Positions 1 to 10,042 of a stretch of 43,682 nt of DNA are shown in pieces (within the stretch, counting starts at the first letter, position 1; the number at the start of each line of letters is the position of its first letter). The translations under genes were made by a program, and so were the position numbers. Origin of the DNA: Deltaproteobacteria bacterium (GTDB lineage Bacteria > Bdellovibrionota > JAJCYS01); assembly GCA_029262815.1 (NCBI GenBank), contig JAJCYS010000052.1, positions 1-43,682 on the forward strand. Reading direction: 5' to 3'. The notes beneath the pieces are model-generated. The model was not told where the DNA came from and did no database searches. It worked only from the letters and a program-made list of their open reading frames with translations.

Positions 1-236
1 TTTTTAAAAATAATGTTTTTAATATAATGTTTACTCAAATAAAGGCAGATATCCAACCTTCCTAAAATTTTGAATAAATAAATTAGCGACTCGGTAGACA
101 TATGCTGGTTGAAAAAGTTGTGCAGAATATTCACGACAAAACCAAGGAAAAAACTGCCTAGAACTGCTCTTGAGAAGTAAAATAAAGGGTGCGCGCATCT
201 AGAAAATGGTGAGTGTGCTCTTCAGGAGTATGGTAC
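1..236. other. Upstream region of clpP, no gene recognised
   Basis: This AT-rich stretch precedes clpP. A short reading frame open from 87 to 161 (ATG at 102, stop 159-161) has a lysine/glutamate-rich sequence that faintly recalls the end of trigger factor, whose gene often precedes clpP. It is preceded by an in-frame stop at 84 and is too short to call. No convincing promoter was found. The only clear signal is the AGGAG ribosome-binding site at 224-228 for clpP. Confidence 0.4.
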
Positions 237-872
237 GTGAAAAAAGACGATTTTCCTTCAAACACCTTGATTCCGATGGTCATAGAGCAAACACCTCGAG
301 GGGAACGTTCCTTCGATATCTACTCTCGACTGCTTAAAGAGCGTATTATCTTTTTGGGGACTGCCATCAATGACGAAGTGGCAAACCTCATCATTGCTCA
401 ACTCCTTTTTCTGGAATCGGAAGATCCAAGTAAAGAAATTAGCCTATACATTAATAGTCCGGGTGGTAGTGTGACTGCTGGATTAGGGATCTATGATATT
501 TTGCAATATATTCATCCGGACGTGTGTACATACTGCACAGGGTTAGCGGCATCAATGGCAGCCGTATTGCTGGGTGCGGGTACAAAAGGTAAGCGATATG
601 CTTTGCCTCACTCACGGATTATGTTGCATCAACCTATGGGGGGATTTCAGGGGCAGGCTACTGATATTGAAATTCAATCCCGTGAAATTTTGTATCTGAA
701 GGATCGACTCAACACGCTTGTTTCAAACCATACTGGACAGCCTGCTACTCAAGTGAAGCAAGACCTTGAGCGCGATTTTTATATGAGCTCTGAAGAGGCA
801 ATGAGCTATGGCTTGATTGACTCAGTCATCTCATCTCGGCCTAAACCGTCTCAAGAAGGGGCGACTGCATGA
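237..872 (+). CDS. clpP: ATP-dependent Clp protease proteolytic subunit ClpP
   Basis: ClpP is the serine peptidase that forms the tetradecameric chamber of the cytoplasmic ClpXP protease. The 211-residue product has the catalytic triad Ser106 (in GLAASMA), His131 (in MLHQPMGG) and Asp180 (in ERDFYMS), and the N-terminal [22 protein letters not shown] block of the family (residues 12-33). I place the start at the GTG at 237 because AGGAG at 224-228 lies 8 bases upstream. The frame is open back to a GTG at 213, which has no ribosome-binding site and would add eight residues that match nothing in the family. The stop overlaps the clpX start in ATGA (869-872), so the two are almost certainly cotranscribed and translationally coupled. 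Length is normal for the family. Confidence 0.97.
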   Translation: MKKDDFPSNTLIPMVIEQTPRGERSFDIYSRLLKERIIFLGTAINDEVANLIIAQLLFLESEDPSKEISLYINSPGGSVTAGLGIYDILQYIHPDVCTYCTGLAASMAAVLLGAGTKGKRYALPHSRIMLHQPMGGFQGQATDIEIQSREILYLKDRLNTLVSNHTGQPATQVKQDLERDFYMSSEEAMSYGLIDSVISSRPKPSQEGATA

Positions 873-2170
873 CGCGAAAACAAGACGCAAATAAAGAAGG
901 TTTTTTCTCTGAACTTCGGTGTTCTTTTTGTGGCAAAAGTCAGACTGATGTCAAAAAATTAGTTGCAGGTCGAAATGCTTACATTTGTGATGAGTGCATC
1001 AGGCTTTGTTTTGACATTATAGAAGAAGATCAAGAGCGTGTTGATGTCACCGAAGGATCTTCGGTATTGACGAATATTCCAACGCCTCGGCAGATGAAAG
1101 CGTATCTTGATGAATACATTGTAGGACAAAGCGAAGCTAAACGAAGTTTATCTGTTGCATTGCACAATCACTACAAACGTGTCCTTCTTACGCCTAAAGA
1201 CAGTGATATAGAAATTCAAAAAAGTAATATTTTAATGGTTGGACCCTCTGGGTCAGGCAAAACATTGATGGCTCAAACCCTTGCGAGAATGTTAAAAGTT
1301 CCTTTTACGATTGTAGATGCGACGACCTTGACAGAAGCTGGGTATGTCGGTGAAGACGTTGAAAACATTATTTTGTATTTACTGCAAGAAGCAGATTACG
1401 ATGTTGAAAAAGCAGAGCGCGGGATTGTTTACATTGATGAAATCGACAAAGTAACTAAAAAATCTGAAAACCCCTCTATTACAAGAGATGTGAGTGGTGA
1501 GGGTGTACAGCAAGCTTTATTGAAAATTATTGAAGGTACGCGTGCTAATGTGCCTCCTAAAGGCGGTCGAAAGCATCCTCAGCAAGAATTTATTACAGTC
1601 AATACCCACAATATTCTTTTCATTTGTGGGGGGACGTTTGTGGGATTGGATAAAATTATTGCCAATCGAATTTCGAAAAAATCCATTGGCCTTCAAGCGG
1701 AGGTTTTAGGCAACAGAAACACCAATGAGGATGATCTCATTCGGCAAGTACAGCCTGAAGATTTAATTCGATACGGCATTATCCCTGAATTTATTGGTCG
1801 ATTGCCAGTTCTGGCGACGCTTGACCAATTATCTGAAGAGGCACTGGTGGAAATATTAGTGAAACCTAAGAACGCGATTACAAAGCAATATCAGTCTTTA
1901 TTCAAGATGGAGAATGTGAATTTGCATTTCGATGATGATGCTTTGTATGCGGTTGCTAAACAGTCCATGAAACGTAAGGTCGGCGCACGAGGTCTTCGAG
2001 CTATTTTAGAAAATGTAATGCGTGATGCCATGTATGACTTGCCGAGTTTGAAAAATGTAGAGTCATGCCGTGTCACAAAACACACGATTGAAAGTGGCAA
2101 AGCGCCTATTTTTGAAAAAACCTCTAAGAAAACATCCAATGGCAAAAAAGGGGACGCTGAAAGCGCTTAG
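869..2170 (+). CDS. clpX: ATP-dependent Clp protease ATPase subunit ClpX
   Basis: ClpX is the AAA+ unfoldase that feeds substrates to ClpP. The 433-residue protein starts with the four-cysteine zinc-binding domain (Cys18, Cys21, Cys40, Cys43). Then come Walker A GPSGSGKT (125-132), the GYVGED pore loop, Walker B with IDEIDK, and the RKH motif, in the usual order and length. It overlaps clpP by 4 bp. The stop codon TAG (2168-2170) is formed from TA plus the first base of a repeat element inserted there. The sequence beyond the element also begins with G, so the original stop was TAG too and the protein end is unchanged. The lysine-rich C-terminal tail is not conserved in the family. Confidence 0.97.
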   Translation: MTRKQDANKEGFFSELRCSFCGKSQTDVKKLVAGRNAYICDECIRLCFDIIEEDQERVDVTEGSSVLTNIPTPRQMKAYLDEYIVGQSEAKRSLSVALHNHYKRVLLTPKDSDIEIQKSNILMVGPSGSGKTLMAQTLARMLKVPFTIVDATTLTEAGYVGEDVENIILYLLQEADYDVEKAERGIVYIDEIDKVTKKSENPSITRDVSGEGVQQALLKIIEGTRANVPPKGGRKHPQQEFITVNTHNILFICGGTFVGLDKIIANRISKKSIGLQAEVLGNRNTNEDDLIRQVQPEDLIRYGIIPEFIGRLPVLATLDQLSEEALVEILVKPKNAITKQYQSLFKMENVNLHFDDDALYAVAKQSMKRKVGARGLRAILENVMRDAMYDLPSLKNVESCRVTKHTIESGKAPIFEKTSKKTSNGKKGDAESA

Positions 2171-2349
2171 GGCGTGTCCTCATAAGGGATTCTACTGCGG
2201 AATAGATTTTTTGGCCTACAACTTCGTTGATTTTCATGAAAAAATCCTCGATGTAGCGCACCTACACCTACGGTTTTTTCACTCAATCTCCTCGTTTCGG
2301 CTCAAAATCTCAATTTCCTCGCAGACGAATCTCTTATGAGGGCACGCCC
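2170..2349 (-). mobile_element. MITE-like element, copy 1 (180 bp, TA target duplication)
   Basis: The terminal inverted repeats begin GGGCGTGTCCTCATAAG at the left end and, on the other strand, GGGCGTGCCCTCATAAG at the right end. They stay similar for about 30 bp. The element is flanked by TA at 2168-2169 and 2350-2351. It has no transposase and no plausible coding capacity. It matches the element at 4978-5110 in the opposite orientation but carries about 47 bp more in its interior. TA duplications and short size suggest mobilisation in trans by a transposase of the IS630/Tc1-mariner kind; the family is inferred. The long stem could also terminate clpX transcription. Strand is assigned relative to copy 2. 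Confidence 0.8.
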
Positions 2350-2490
2350 TAGGTCAAATTTAATTTTTCTGTTTTTACTCTCGAAATATTAGATAGAGAG
2401 TCGGATGGAAAAGGCTCAGGCATTTGTTTCCAGCTTGCTCTCAACGCTTTTAATTTTGATGGGTTGCAGGGGTTGGTTTCCAGAGTTCAA

Positions 2491-2519
2491 TTGCATTTTA
2501 TGCTGATTCTGCCTATCTT
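2491..2519 (+). promoter_or_regulatory. Candidate sigma-70 promoter of lon
   Basis: TTGCAT at 2491-2496 and TATCTT at 2514-2519 are separated by 17 bp and end just before the AGGAGG at 2529-2534 that precedes the lon start. If real, the leader would be only about 10 bases. The rest of 2352-2536 shows nothing else recognisable. Confidence 0.3.
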
Positions 2520-2536
2520 AGTATATAGAGGAGGCG

Positions 2537-4924
2537 ATGGCGAAGGACGAGATATACCCACTGCTCCCGTTGCGGGATATTGTTGTTTACCCATATATGG
2601 TTGTGCCCCTGTTTGTCGGGCGTGACAAATCCAAGGCAGCTTTAGATTACGCAATCGAAGAGAAGAGTCTGGTTTTTTTGGTTACCCAAAAAAACCCGCA
2701 AGTCAATGAACCGAGCGAAAAAGATCTACATCAAGTAGGTACTATTGGTTCGGTTATTCAACTTATACGTATGCCTGACGGCACAGCTAAAGTTCTTATT
2801 GAAGGACTTCGTCGAGCTCGTATCACAAACGTTGTTTCTAAGGATCCTTACTTTAGTGCGCAAATTGAAGAGATTGAAGAAGAGAAGCTAAAAACCGCCG
2901 AAGGTGAAGCTTTAATTCGAAGTATTCGGGAATGCTTCGAGACGTACATCAAACTGAATAAGAATATTCCTCCTGAAGTATTGCTCACTGTTTCAAACAT
3001 TGATGATCCAGTTCAATTTGCATTTATGGTTGTTGCCCAAATAAATCTAAAATTGTCTGACCGGCAAACGCTACTAGAAGTGGATGGGGTAAAAAATCGC
3101 TTAGAGCGCGTTCTAGAACTTATCCAGGCAGAGATTGAAATTCTAGAAGTTGAACGCAAAATCCGCACACGCGTGAAGCGTCAAATGGAAAAAAACCAAC
3201 GAGAATACTACCTGAATGAACAGATGCAGGCTATTCAAAAAGAGTTGGGTGAACGTGATGAGTTCAAGGCTGATATTCAAGAGCTCGAAAAACGCATTAA
3301 TGAAAAGTCTTTGAGTGCGGAAGCGCGTAAGAAAGCAAAGTCTGAACTTAGAAAACTTAAGATGATGAGCCCTATGAGCGCAGAGGCAACAGTCACTCGA
3401 AACTATCTAGATTGGTTATTGGGGTTGCCATGGCATGGTGAAGAAGACAGTTCTTTAATCGATGTGGCTTACGCAGAGTCGGTATTAAACAATGAGCACT
3501 ATGGCCTTGAGAAAATCAAACAGCGATTTTTAGAGCACTTAGCTATCATGCATTTGTCGGAACGGGCTCGAAGCCCCATATTGTGCTTAGTGGGACCGCC
3601 CGGTGTTGGTAAGACAAGTTTAGCAAAGTCAATTGCACGAGCCTTAAAGCGAAAATTCATGCGAATTTCGCTTGGGGGCGTGCGTGATGAGGCTGAAATT
3701 CGCGGCCATCGACGAACGTATATCGGTGCAATGCCCGGCCGGCTTATACAAAGTATGAAGAAAGCTGGAACGATGAATCCTGTGCTTTTATTAGATGAAA
3801 TAGACAAGATGGCGCAAGATTTTAGAGGTGACCCGTCAAGTGCCTTGTTAGAGGTATTGGATCCTGAGCAAAATGCAGCTTTCAGTGACCATTTTCTAGA
3901 GGTGGGCTACGATTTATCCAAAGTGATTTTTATTGCGACAGCTAACCAATTGGGTCCTGTGCCCAGACCCCTTCTGGATCGTATGGAACTCATTGAATTG
4001 AACTCATACACTGAAGTAGAGAAACTTCAAATTGCTAAAAAACATTTAGTCGCCAAACAGATGAAAGCCCATGGCTTGAAAACTAACCAAGTGACATTTT
4101 CTGATGCCGCTTTGAAGGATATGATCCTGTATTTCACCCGAGAATCAGGTGTCCGAGATCTTGAACGTCTCATTGCAAGTGCAATTCGAAAGTCCGCAAC
4201 ACAGATTGTACGTTCGAAAGAAAAAGTGAAATCTGTTCGTGTAACAAATACGCAAGTCAAAAAGTATTTTGGAGCAGCAAAATTCCGTCATGGTCGAATT
4301 GAAAAGGAGTCTCAAATTGGGATCGTATCTGGGCTCGCGTGGACTGAGTTGGGTGGTGCGCTATTGACAGTAGAGGCAATCGCGATGCCAGGTACTGGTA
4401 AGCTCACGATTACGGGGCAATTGGGTGAGGTCATGCAGGAGTCAGCGCAGGCTGCTTTAAGTTATGTACGTGCGAATTCCAAGCCCTTCCAGATGGATCC
4501 TAATTTTTACAAAAAATTGGACATTCATATTCATGTGCCTGAAGGCGCCATTCCCAAAGATGGACCTTCGGCAGGGATTACGATGGCTTCGGCCATTGTT
4601 TCTGCCATTTTGAAATATCCAATCCACGCAGAGGTGGCGATGACAGGTGAGATTACGCTAAGCGGTCAAGTATTGCCCATTGGTGGTTTGAGAGAAAAGC
4701 TCATGGCAGCTATTCGGGGCGGTATACGAAAAGTGCTTATTCCGTATGAGAATGAATCCTCACTTCAGGAAGTGCCCAAACAAATCACCTCAAAGTTGGT
4801 GATTGTGCCCATTAAGCAGTTCAATCAAGTTTTGGATGAATGCCTCAAGGTGCCAAAGGGCCAACAGATATTGTTGAGTAAGAAGTCCACGAGAAACACT
4901 CACGCCAAAGAGCTTGACGTCTAG
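2537..4924 (+). CDS. lon: ATP-dependent protease Lon (LonA type)
   Basis: Lon is the soluble AAA+ serine protease for misfolded and regulatory proteins. The 795-residue protein shows the N-terminal substrate-recognition domain starting [14 protein letters not shown] coiled-coil linker follows, then Walker A GPPGVGKT (353-360) and Walker B LLLDEIDK. The C-terminal protease domain carries catalytic Ser678 in DGPSAG and the following catalytic lysine in LREKLMAA. The length is normal for bacterial LonA. The start is fixed by the conserved N-terminus; AGGAGG lies only 2 bases upstream, which is close. The gene is bracketed by two inverted copies of the same short mobile element. Confidence 0.97.
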   Translation: MAKDEIYPLLPLRDIVVYPYMVVPLFVGRDKSKAALDYAIEEKSLVFLVTQKNPQVNEPSEKDLHQVGTIGSVIQLIRMPDGTAKVLIEGLRRARITNVVSKDPYFSAQIEEIEEEKLKTAEGEALIRSIRECFETYIKLNKNIPPEVLLTVSNIDDPVQFAFMVVAQINLKLSDRQTLLEVDGVKNRLERVLELIQAEIEILEVERKIRTRVKRQMEKNQREYYLNEQMQAIQKELGERDEFKADIQELEKRINEKSLSAEARKKAKSELRKLKMMSPMSAEATVTRNYLDWLLGLPWHGEEDSSLIDVAYAESVLNNEHYGLEKIKQRFLEHLAIMHLSERARSPILCLVGPPGVGKTSLAKSIARALKRKFMRISLGGVRDEAEIRGHRRTYIGAMPGRLIQSMKKAGTMNPVLLLDEIDKMAQDFRGDPSSALLEVLDPEQNAAFSDHFLEVGYDLSKVIFIATANQLGPVPRPLLDRMELIELNSYTEVEKLQIAKKHLVAKQMKAHGLKTNQVTFSDAALKDMILYFTRESGVRDLERLIASAIRKSATQIVRSKEKVKSVRVTNTQVKKYFGAAKFRHGRIEKESQIGIVSGLAWTELGGALLTVEAIAMPGTGKLTITGQLGEVMQESAQAALSYVRANSKPFQMDPNFYKKLDIHIHVPEGAIPKDGPSAGITMASAIVSAILKYPIHAEVAMTGEITLSGQVLPIGGLREKLMAAIRGGIRKVLIPYENESSLQEVPKQITSKLVIVPIKQFNQVLDECLKVPKGQQILLSKKSTRNTHAKELDV

Positions 4925-4977
4925 TCGTTGGCGCCTGCCTCTAATTGAAAAAAAATAATCCGACGGGATAGCTTCTA

Positions 4978-5110
4978 AGGCGTGTCCTCATAAGGGATTC
5001 GTTACGAGGAAGTAGTGTTTTTGAGCCGAAACGAGGAGATTGAGTGGAAAAACTTCAGGTGTAGGCCAAAAGATCTGTTCCGCAGTAGGATCCCTTATGA
5101 GGACACGCCT
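4978..5110 (+). mobile_element. MITE-like element, copy 2 (133 bp, TA target duplication)
   Basis: The terminal inverted repeats AGGCGTGTCCTCATAAGGGA are identical at both ends for about 20 bp. TA lies on each side (4976-4977 and 5111-5112). The interior, including GAGCCGAAACGAGGAGATTG, matches the reverse complement of the element at 2170-2349 but lacks about 47 bp of it. The last base supplies the third position of the TAA stop of the minus-strand gene at 5110-5694. With its long stem it may also act as a terminator between lon and that convergent gene. Confidence 0.8.
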
Positions 5111-5694
5111 TAATGTTTGGTTTTATTCGAGCCTTTTTTTTGAAAAGTGATACCGTGAGTCGCTAGAAGTTTTCTTAAATGGGGACTTTGTGTTTGTAGC
5201 CATGTTTCGTAGATATTGAGAACATTGGTGGTATCAAGCAGTCCCATTGCGAGTGAGACGCGGTGTAGGACCTCAAGATAATGATTGAATCCTACACTTA
5301 ATTCACCGAACACATGGCTTGAATATTCAGAGTGACTTAATCTTGAGGCATTCTCGTAACTCGTTTTGCCAATAGAAACGTAATATTCAAGGTCTAGGAG
5401 CTTTTTATTTATTGAGTCACTGAATACACCTGAAATGATGAGAGAGAGATCCCCCGTGGTTTTGCAGATTCTGAGCTGTTCTCCTGCGGGTTTGCTGAGG
5501 ACTTCCACGAATTGTTTGACGAATAACGGTTGGAGATCATTTAAGCTTGATTTAACAACTTTATTGAGTAAACTAGCGATGTACGAAAGGGCTTGGCTAT
5601 CAGTAGAGGCTGAACATTTTTGAGCTGCCTCGAGAGTCAATTCTTCAAAGTATTGCGAAGATGAAGCGATTACTTCTATCTTGCGTTTTGCCAT
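5110..5694 (-). CDS. Conserved hypothetical protein next to rpsU
   Basis: The 194-residue product has no signal peptide or membrane segment and looks soluble and mainly helical. Its central part (GDLSLIISGVFSDS, then LDLEYYVSIGKTSYENAS, then VFGEL) and the C-terminal NIYETWLQT stretch resemble a conserved protein of unknown function that I recall from myxobacteria and related lineages. I know no domain name or experimentally shown role. It is divergent from rpsU, with 118 bp between the two starts, so the two may share a regulatory region. The stop codon TAA is formed at the edge of a mobile element. The original stop was TAG, judging from the sequence on the far side of the element. Confidence 0.75.
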   Translation of the reverse strand: MAKRKIEVIASSSQYFEELTLEAAQKCSASTDSQALSYIASLLNKVVKSSLNDLQPLFVKQFVEVLSKPAGEQLRICKTTGDLSLIISGVFSDSINKKLLDLEYYVSIGKTSYENASRLSHSEYSSHVFGELSVGFNHYLEVLHRVSLAMGLLDTTNVLNIYETWLQTQSPHLRKLLATHGITFQKKGSNKTKH

Positions 5695-5812
5695 AGATTC
5701 TCCTGCTTTAACCTACGTATCGGGTTATTGAAGGCTTAGATTGAGTAAGGCAAGATATTGGCCCTTAAGTACCTATTATACTTGATTTTTTTATCATAAT
5801 AAAGAGGTCTCT

Positions 5813-6007
5813 ATGCCCGGTGTGAGAGTAAAAGACGGAGAACCCGTCGAAGTTGCTTTAAGGCGCTTTAAAAAGCAGTGTGAAAAAGAAGGTATTCTTT
5901 CTGAGTTGAGAAAACGTGAAAGCTTTGAGAAGCCCTGCATCAAACGTAAACGCAAGAAACTAAATGCTTGGAAACGAATGCTCAAACGTCTTCGAAGCCA
6001 AGCTTGA
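5813..6007 (+). CDS. rpsU: 30S ribosomal protein S21
   Basis: This 64-residue, strongly basic protein has the S21 pattern: [20 protein letters not shown] at the N-terminus, then an arginine/lysine-rich helix ending in [11 protein letters not shown]21 joins the small subunit near the 3' end of 16S rRNA and helps initiation. AGAGG lies about 6 bases before the ATG. It is the first gene of the classical rpsU-dnaG-rpoD macromolecular synthesis order, although 229 bp separate it from dnaG. Confidence 0.95.
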   Translation: MPGVRVKDGEPVEVALRRFKKQCEKEGILSELRKRESFEKPCIKRKRKKLNAWKRMLKRLRSQA

Positions 6008-6181
6008 TTCGACTAAATCTTACATTCGTCTTCATTTTTAAGTAAGACTGCGCCTGCAGTAACTCGTTGATGTGTGGAGTCAGTGTTTGGTCGGATTTTG
6101 CTATCGTATGCGTTTCGGCCATTTCCTATCCTTATAATTGAGCCGGTTTCATAAATACTTCATGATAAGATCAGCTGCGAT

Positions 6182-6211
6182 CTGTCAGCATTATCGGGAT
6201 AGAGGTACAAT
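6182..6211 (+). promoter_or_regulatory. Candidate promoter of dnaG
   Basis: CTGTCA at 6182-6187 and TACAAT at 6206-6211 are separated by 18 bp, about 25 bases before the dnaG ATG. The match to consensus is moderate. The remainder of the rpsU-dnaG gap (6008-6181) shows no gene and no clear hairpin. Confidence 0.3.
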
Positions 6212-6236
6212 AAAGGATCACAGGTTTAAGTTTTAA

Positions 6237-8066
6237 ATGGATGCCAAAGCCCTAGCACAGCAACTCAAAGGTCATTTAGACATTGTGGATGTCGTTGGCC
6301 GCCAGGTTAGTCTCAAGCGAGTTGGGAGAAACTACCGAGGCTTGTGTCCATTTCATGGAGAAAAAACCCCGTCTTTTTATGTACATCCTCAGCAATCCTG
6401 CTTTTTTTGTTATGGATGCAAAACGGGAGGCGATGTTGTCCGTTTCATTGAGAGGCATAGAGGGTTGTCTTTTATAGAGGCTTGCGAGTATTTGATTTCT
6501 GAATTTTCGCTCCCGGTTCAGTTAAATGCAAACAAAAGTTCATCACGAGCTGACCAAAAGAAGCAATTGGAGCCAATGAAACGAATGGCTTTATTCGCCT
6601 CTCATATCTATACGAAGCAGTTAGAGAGAGCTGCCCAAGTTCTAAAATATTTAAATGAAAGTCGTAAGCTTCCTCCTAAAACCATCAATTTTTTTCAACT
6701 TGGTGCGAGTGGGTTTGGGGCACGAGATACACTTTATGCGGCAACGCAAAAAAGATTAGCAAATGTAACGGGCGCAAATGAATACTTGAAAGCGGGTGAA
6801 AAGATTGGCTTATGGGGGAAAAAAGGGGCACAGTTCGAGGATCGATTCCTAGAACGAGTGATGATTCCGATTCGTGATGATCGTGGTCAAGTGGTTGGGT
6901 TTGGATCTCGTACATTATCAACAAATTCAAACGTGCCAAAATATATCAATAGTGCTGAATCTGCACTATTTCAAAAACGAAACGTACTTTATGGTTTCTT
7001 TGAAAACCATGAGGGTATACGAACGTCAAAACAAATTTTACTTGTGGAAGGGTACTTCGACGTCATGAAGCTTTGGGCCCATGGCATTCAAAATGCTTGT
7101 GCAACAATGGGAACGACGTTGTCACAGCAATGGGTGAAGCGACTCCAGAGAATTACGGATGATGCTATTTTGATTTTCGATGGGGATGATGCCGGCTTGC
7201 AGGCGATGGCGAAACATGCAGAGATTTTCTTCAAACAGCGTTGGGAACCTAGAGTGATGATTCTACCTGATCAGTTAGATCCAGACAGTTATTTTGACAG
7301 TCATGATGCGGAATCATTTATGAAATTAGCGCGTCAAGCACGACGCTATTTTGATTTTTATTTTCTGTATGAATTTGAGAGGGTTCAACATGCCCACTTT
7401 GATCTTATGGCCTTGTTCCAGAAGATGGTTTCTATACTGGGTCAAACATGTGGATATAGCGTTTCGGTTTCTCGTCTAGAAGGGTACTTAGATGCGGCTG
7501 ATTTGGGCCATGAAGCACGAAAGCTTTTTATGGCTAAACTAAGAAGTTTTTACAAGAAAGACGGCCAACGTGAGCGTCGGAAATTTGAACCCACTCCCTC
7601 TTTATCTCCACATAGGGTGCTTCAGGATGAAATAACTCTATTATTTCTAGTGTTTATAGATTTAGAATTATTAGAGCCTGCTACATTGCTAGCTGGAAAA
7701 GGCTTGAAAGAAAAGGGTATTTGTGGTTTAATCCAGTGTTTAAATGAGTACAAAGAAGTACTCCAAAACATCCCAGATGTTCAAGATAGGCTACAGTTTA
7801 TCAAGTATACCGTTTCTCCTGAGCAGGGTGAGAAGTTAGTGTTTGATCTGTTGTCAGGATTGGATGCGGCTGGCTTTAAGGATGAGTCCACTCGGCGAGA
7901 CATGTTTAACCAAATAATCCAGCGTTTAGAGCAGAAAGCAGATCGCAAAAAGAGGAAACTGGCTTTAATGGACTTTAAGCAGCAATATACGCAAGGTCAG
8001 ATGAGTTGGGACGAGGTGGTACAAGCTTTGCAAAAGATGCAGGAAAAACATGCTCAAGTGGAGTGA
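6237..8066 (+). CDS. dnaG: DNA primase DnaG
   Basis: DnaG makes RNA primers for chromosome replication with the replicative helicase. The 609-residue protein has the N-terminal zinc-binding domain with Cys37, His40 (CPFH), Cys58 and Cys61 (CYGC). The TOPRIM catalytic domain follows, with LLVEGYFDVM and the acidic IFDGDDAG motif around residues 265-320. A variable C-terminal region, expected to bind the helicase, completes it. The ribosome-binding site before the ATG is weak, but the start agrees with the family N-terminus. It sits between rpsU and rpoD as in the macromolecular synthesis operon of many proteobacteria. Confidence 0.96.
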   Translation: MDAKALAQQLKGHLDIVDVVGRQVSLKRVGRNYRGLCPFHGEKTPSFYVHPQQSCFFCYGCKTGGDVVRFIERHRGLSFIEACEYLISEFSLPVQLNANKSSSRADQKKQLEPMKRMALFASHIYTKQLERAAQVLKYLNESRKLPPKTINFFQLGASGFGARDTLYAATQKRLANVTGANEYLKAGEKIGLWGKKGAQFEDRFLERVMIPIRDDRGQVVGFGSRTLSTNSNVPKYINSAESALFQKRNVLYGFFENHEGIRTSKQILLVEGYFDVMKLWAHGIQNACATMGTTLSQQWVKRLQRITDDAILIFDGDDAGLQAMAKHAEIFFKQRWEPRVMILPDQLDPDSYFDSHDAESFMKLARQARRYFDFYFLYEFERVQHAHFDLMALFQKMVSILGQTCGYSVSVSRLEGYLDAADLGHEARKLFMAKLRSFYKKDGQRERRKFEPTPSLSPHRVLQDEITLLFLVFIDLELLEPATLLAGKGLKEKGICGLIQCLNEYKEVLQNIPDVQDRLQFIKYTVSPEQGEKLVFDLLSGLDAAGFKDESTRRDMFNQIIQRLEQKADRKKRKLALMDFKQQYTQGQMSWDEVVQALQKMQEKHAQVE

Positions 8067-8099
8067 TTATCGTGCTTGTTTCGCTACCGGAAGCCGAGG

Positions 8100-8128
8100 T
8101 TACCAGGTTAGATAAAGTGTATTACAAT
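8100..8128 (+). promoter_or_regulatory. Candidate sigma-70 promoter of rpoD
   Basis: TTACCA at 8100-8105 and TACAAT at 8123-8128 are separated by 17 bp. GGGGGAT follows shortly before the rpoD ATG at 8165. An internal promoter ahead of the sigma factor gene is common in this operon type. Confidence 0.45.
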
Positions 8129-8164
8129 ACGCTTATTAGAAATTTGAGGTTTGGGGGATAAAAA

Positions 8165-9931
8165 ATGAAAGATACAAAAAACAAAGCGCTTCTTGAGCTA
8201 CTGAGTCGTGGTGTTGAACGCGGTTATGTAACCTTGGATGAAATTAATAAGGGATTGTCTGAAGGACATTACTCAGCAGATGACATTGATAACATAATGG
8301 CGTACTTTGATGACCAAAGCGTCGACGTATTAGACTCCCCTGATGTAGATCAAACAGGCCGAGCAAAGGCAAAGAAGAAAACGATTTTGCAGCATATCGA
8401 TGCTTCGAGCAAAGATGATAGTGGTGGAACTTCTGGAAAGTCTGATTTATTTGAAACCGAAGTCAAAGTCGAGTCTGAAGGGTCTAAAGCAAATGACCCA
8501 GTTCGTTTATACCTTAAAAAAATGGGTACAGTTGCCTTATTAACGCGCCAAGGTGAAGTGCGAATTGCTCGTAATATAGAGCGTTATGAAACGTATCTGG
8601 TTGAATTGTTTTTATGTAGCCGCGTCGGATTCGATTATCTTTCTAAGCTAAAGAGTCGGTTAGAACAAGGTGATATTCGTGAACGAGATCTTCTGAAGTC
8701 GGTGACTGAAGAGGATGAGAACATCTCTTTGGATACTCAGAAGCAAGAAAACCTTGAGAAATTAAATGAAATTTTTCAACAAATCGAACGATTCAAGAAA
8801 AAACATGCGACCCATGTTTCAACATTGAGCGATGTTAGTTTCACGGGTGGGAATTTTTTAATAGAGTATAAAAAAGTTCAAGATGTGATATCAAAATCTT
8901 TGGAGAAGCTGTTTGAAGCTGGGTTTAATCGTAAGGTGCTTCATCCTGGATACGAGCTTTTACTTGAGGCCCGGTCAGATATTTTAAAACACCAACGACA
9001 AATTGTCCGAACCCTCAGACAGCAAGGTGTCAAAAGCGTTAAAGATTTACGTAAAAAAGCGAATGGACAAGAAGACGTTTCGTCGCACCTTCAATCCGTC
9101 AAAGTGAAACACGAAGTTATTCAAGGCTGGGCATCGAGTTTCAATATGCCAGCAAAGCACATTAAGTATTACGCCTATCAACTCCAAGGCTTGCAGCAAA
9201 AAACAGAAAAACTAAAAAGTGAATTAGTTGAAGCCAATTTACGTTTGGTCGTCAGCATTGCAAAGAAGTATACCAACCGAGGCCTTCAATTCTTAGATTT
9301 AATTCAAGAAGGTAATATTGGGTTGATGAAAGCTGTAGAGAAATTTGAATATAAGCGAGGGTATAAATTCTCGACTTATGCAACATGGTGGATTCGCCAA
9401 GCGATTACACGGGCAATTGCTGACCAAGCCAGGACAATTCGTATCCCAGTACACATGATTGAAACCATCAATAAGTTGATTCGTACAAGTCGATACCTGG
9501 TACAAGAGTTAGGCAGAGAACCTAATCCCGATGAAATTGCTAAGAAGATGGAGTTGCCTGTTGAGAAAGTTCGTAAGGTACTTCGAATTGCCCGTGAGCC
9601 TATTAGTCTCGAAACCCCTATCGGTGAAGAAGAAGATAGTCACTTAGTCGATTTCATTGAGGACAAATCTGTGATTTCGCCTACGGATGCAATGTTAAAT
9701 TTGAATTTATCCGAACAAACAAGAAAAGTGTTAGCTACATTAACCCCCCGTGAAGAGAAGGTACTTCGAATGCGCTTTGGGATCGGAGAGGACAGTGATC
9801 ATACACTTGAAGAAGTAGGAAAAGATTTTTCAGTAACTCGAGAACGTATTAGGCAAATTGAGGCCAAAGCGTTACGGAAGCTTCGACATCCTTCACGTTC
9901 GAAGAAACTTCGAGCTTTTGTTGAAGATTGA
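8165..9931 (+). CDS. rpoD: Primary RNA polymerase sigma factor RpoD (sigma-70)
   Basis: This is the housekeeping sigma factor. The 588-residue protein contains an N-terminal region 1.1 (about residues 1-60) and an acidic linker. Region 1.2 begins [11 protein letters not shown] near residue 112, and a non-conserved helical insert follows. Region 2 reads [19 protein letters not shown] and continues to the WWIRQAI melting motif. Regions 3 and 4 follow, with the [20 protein letters not shown] helix-turn-helix. This is a group 1 factor because regions 1.1 and the insert are present. A tRNA gene starts 12 bases after the stop, so the tRNA may be processed from the same transcript. Confidence 0.97.
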   Translation: MKDTKNKALLELLSRGVERGYVTLDEINKGLSEGHYSADDIDNIMAYFDDQSVDVLDSPDVDQTGRAKAKKKTILQHIDASSKDDSGGTSGKSDLFETEVKVESEGSKANDPVRLYLKKMGTVALLTRQGEVRIARNIERYETYLVELFLCSRVGFDYLSKLKSRLEQGDIRERDLLKSVTEEDENISLDTQKQENLEKLNEIFQQIERFKKKHATHVSTLSDVSFTGGNFLIEYKKVQDVISKSLEKLFEAGFNRKVLHPGYELLLEARSDILKHQRQIVRTLRQQGVKSVKDLRKKANGQEDVSSHLQSVKVKHEVIQGWASSFNMPAKHIKYYAYQLQGLQQKTEKLKSELVEANLRLVVSIAKKYTNRGLQFLDLIQEGNIGLMKAVEKFEYKRGYKFSTYATWWIRQAITRAIADQARTIRIPVHMIETINKLIRTSRYLVQELGREPNPDEIAKKMELPVEKVRKVLRIAREPISLETPIGEEEDSHLVDFIEDKSVISPTDAMLNLNLSEQTRKVLATLTPREEKVLRMRFGIGEDSDHTLEEVGKDFSVTRERIRQIEAKALRKLRHPSRSKKLRAFVED

Positions 9932-9943
9932 GAAGCACTTTGT

Positions 9944-10020
9944 GGGCCCATAGCTCAGTTGGTCAGAGCAACCGGCTCATAACCGGTTGGTCCTAGGTTC
10001 AAGTCCTAGTGGGCCCACCA
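9944..10020 (+). tRNA. tRNA with CAU anticodon (Ile2 or elongator Met)
   Basis: The 77-base cloverleaf has acceptor arm GGGCCCA paired with TGGGCCC, a standard D arm (AGCTCAG...GAGC), anticodon CAT at 9978-9980 in loop CTCATAA, T loop TTCAAGT and an encoded CCA end. A CAU anticodon serves either methionine or, after lysidine modification by TilS, the AUA isoleucine codon. The C4-G69 and C5-G68 pairs are features TilS recognises in E. coli, which leans towards Ile2, but sequence alone does not settle it. It is not an initiator type by the acceptor pair, because position 1 is paired. Confidence 0.93.
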
Positions 10021-10042
10021 GAGCAAACAGGATGGTAAGGTT

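Noticed and set aside
87..161. Short frame resembling a trigger factor C-terminus upstream of clpP
   Set aside because: Only about 24 codons after an in-frame stop at 84-86; the likeness is faint and a remnant cannot be shown without comparison.
213..236. Upstream GTG start for clpP
   Set aside because: No ribosome-binding site in front of it; AGGAG is placed correctly for the GTG at 237.
2070..2339. Open frame running from clpX into the MITE
   Set aside because: It lies in another frame of clpX and then in the repeat, with no start signal and no protein-like pattern.
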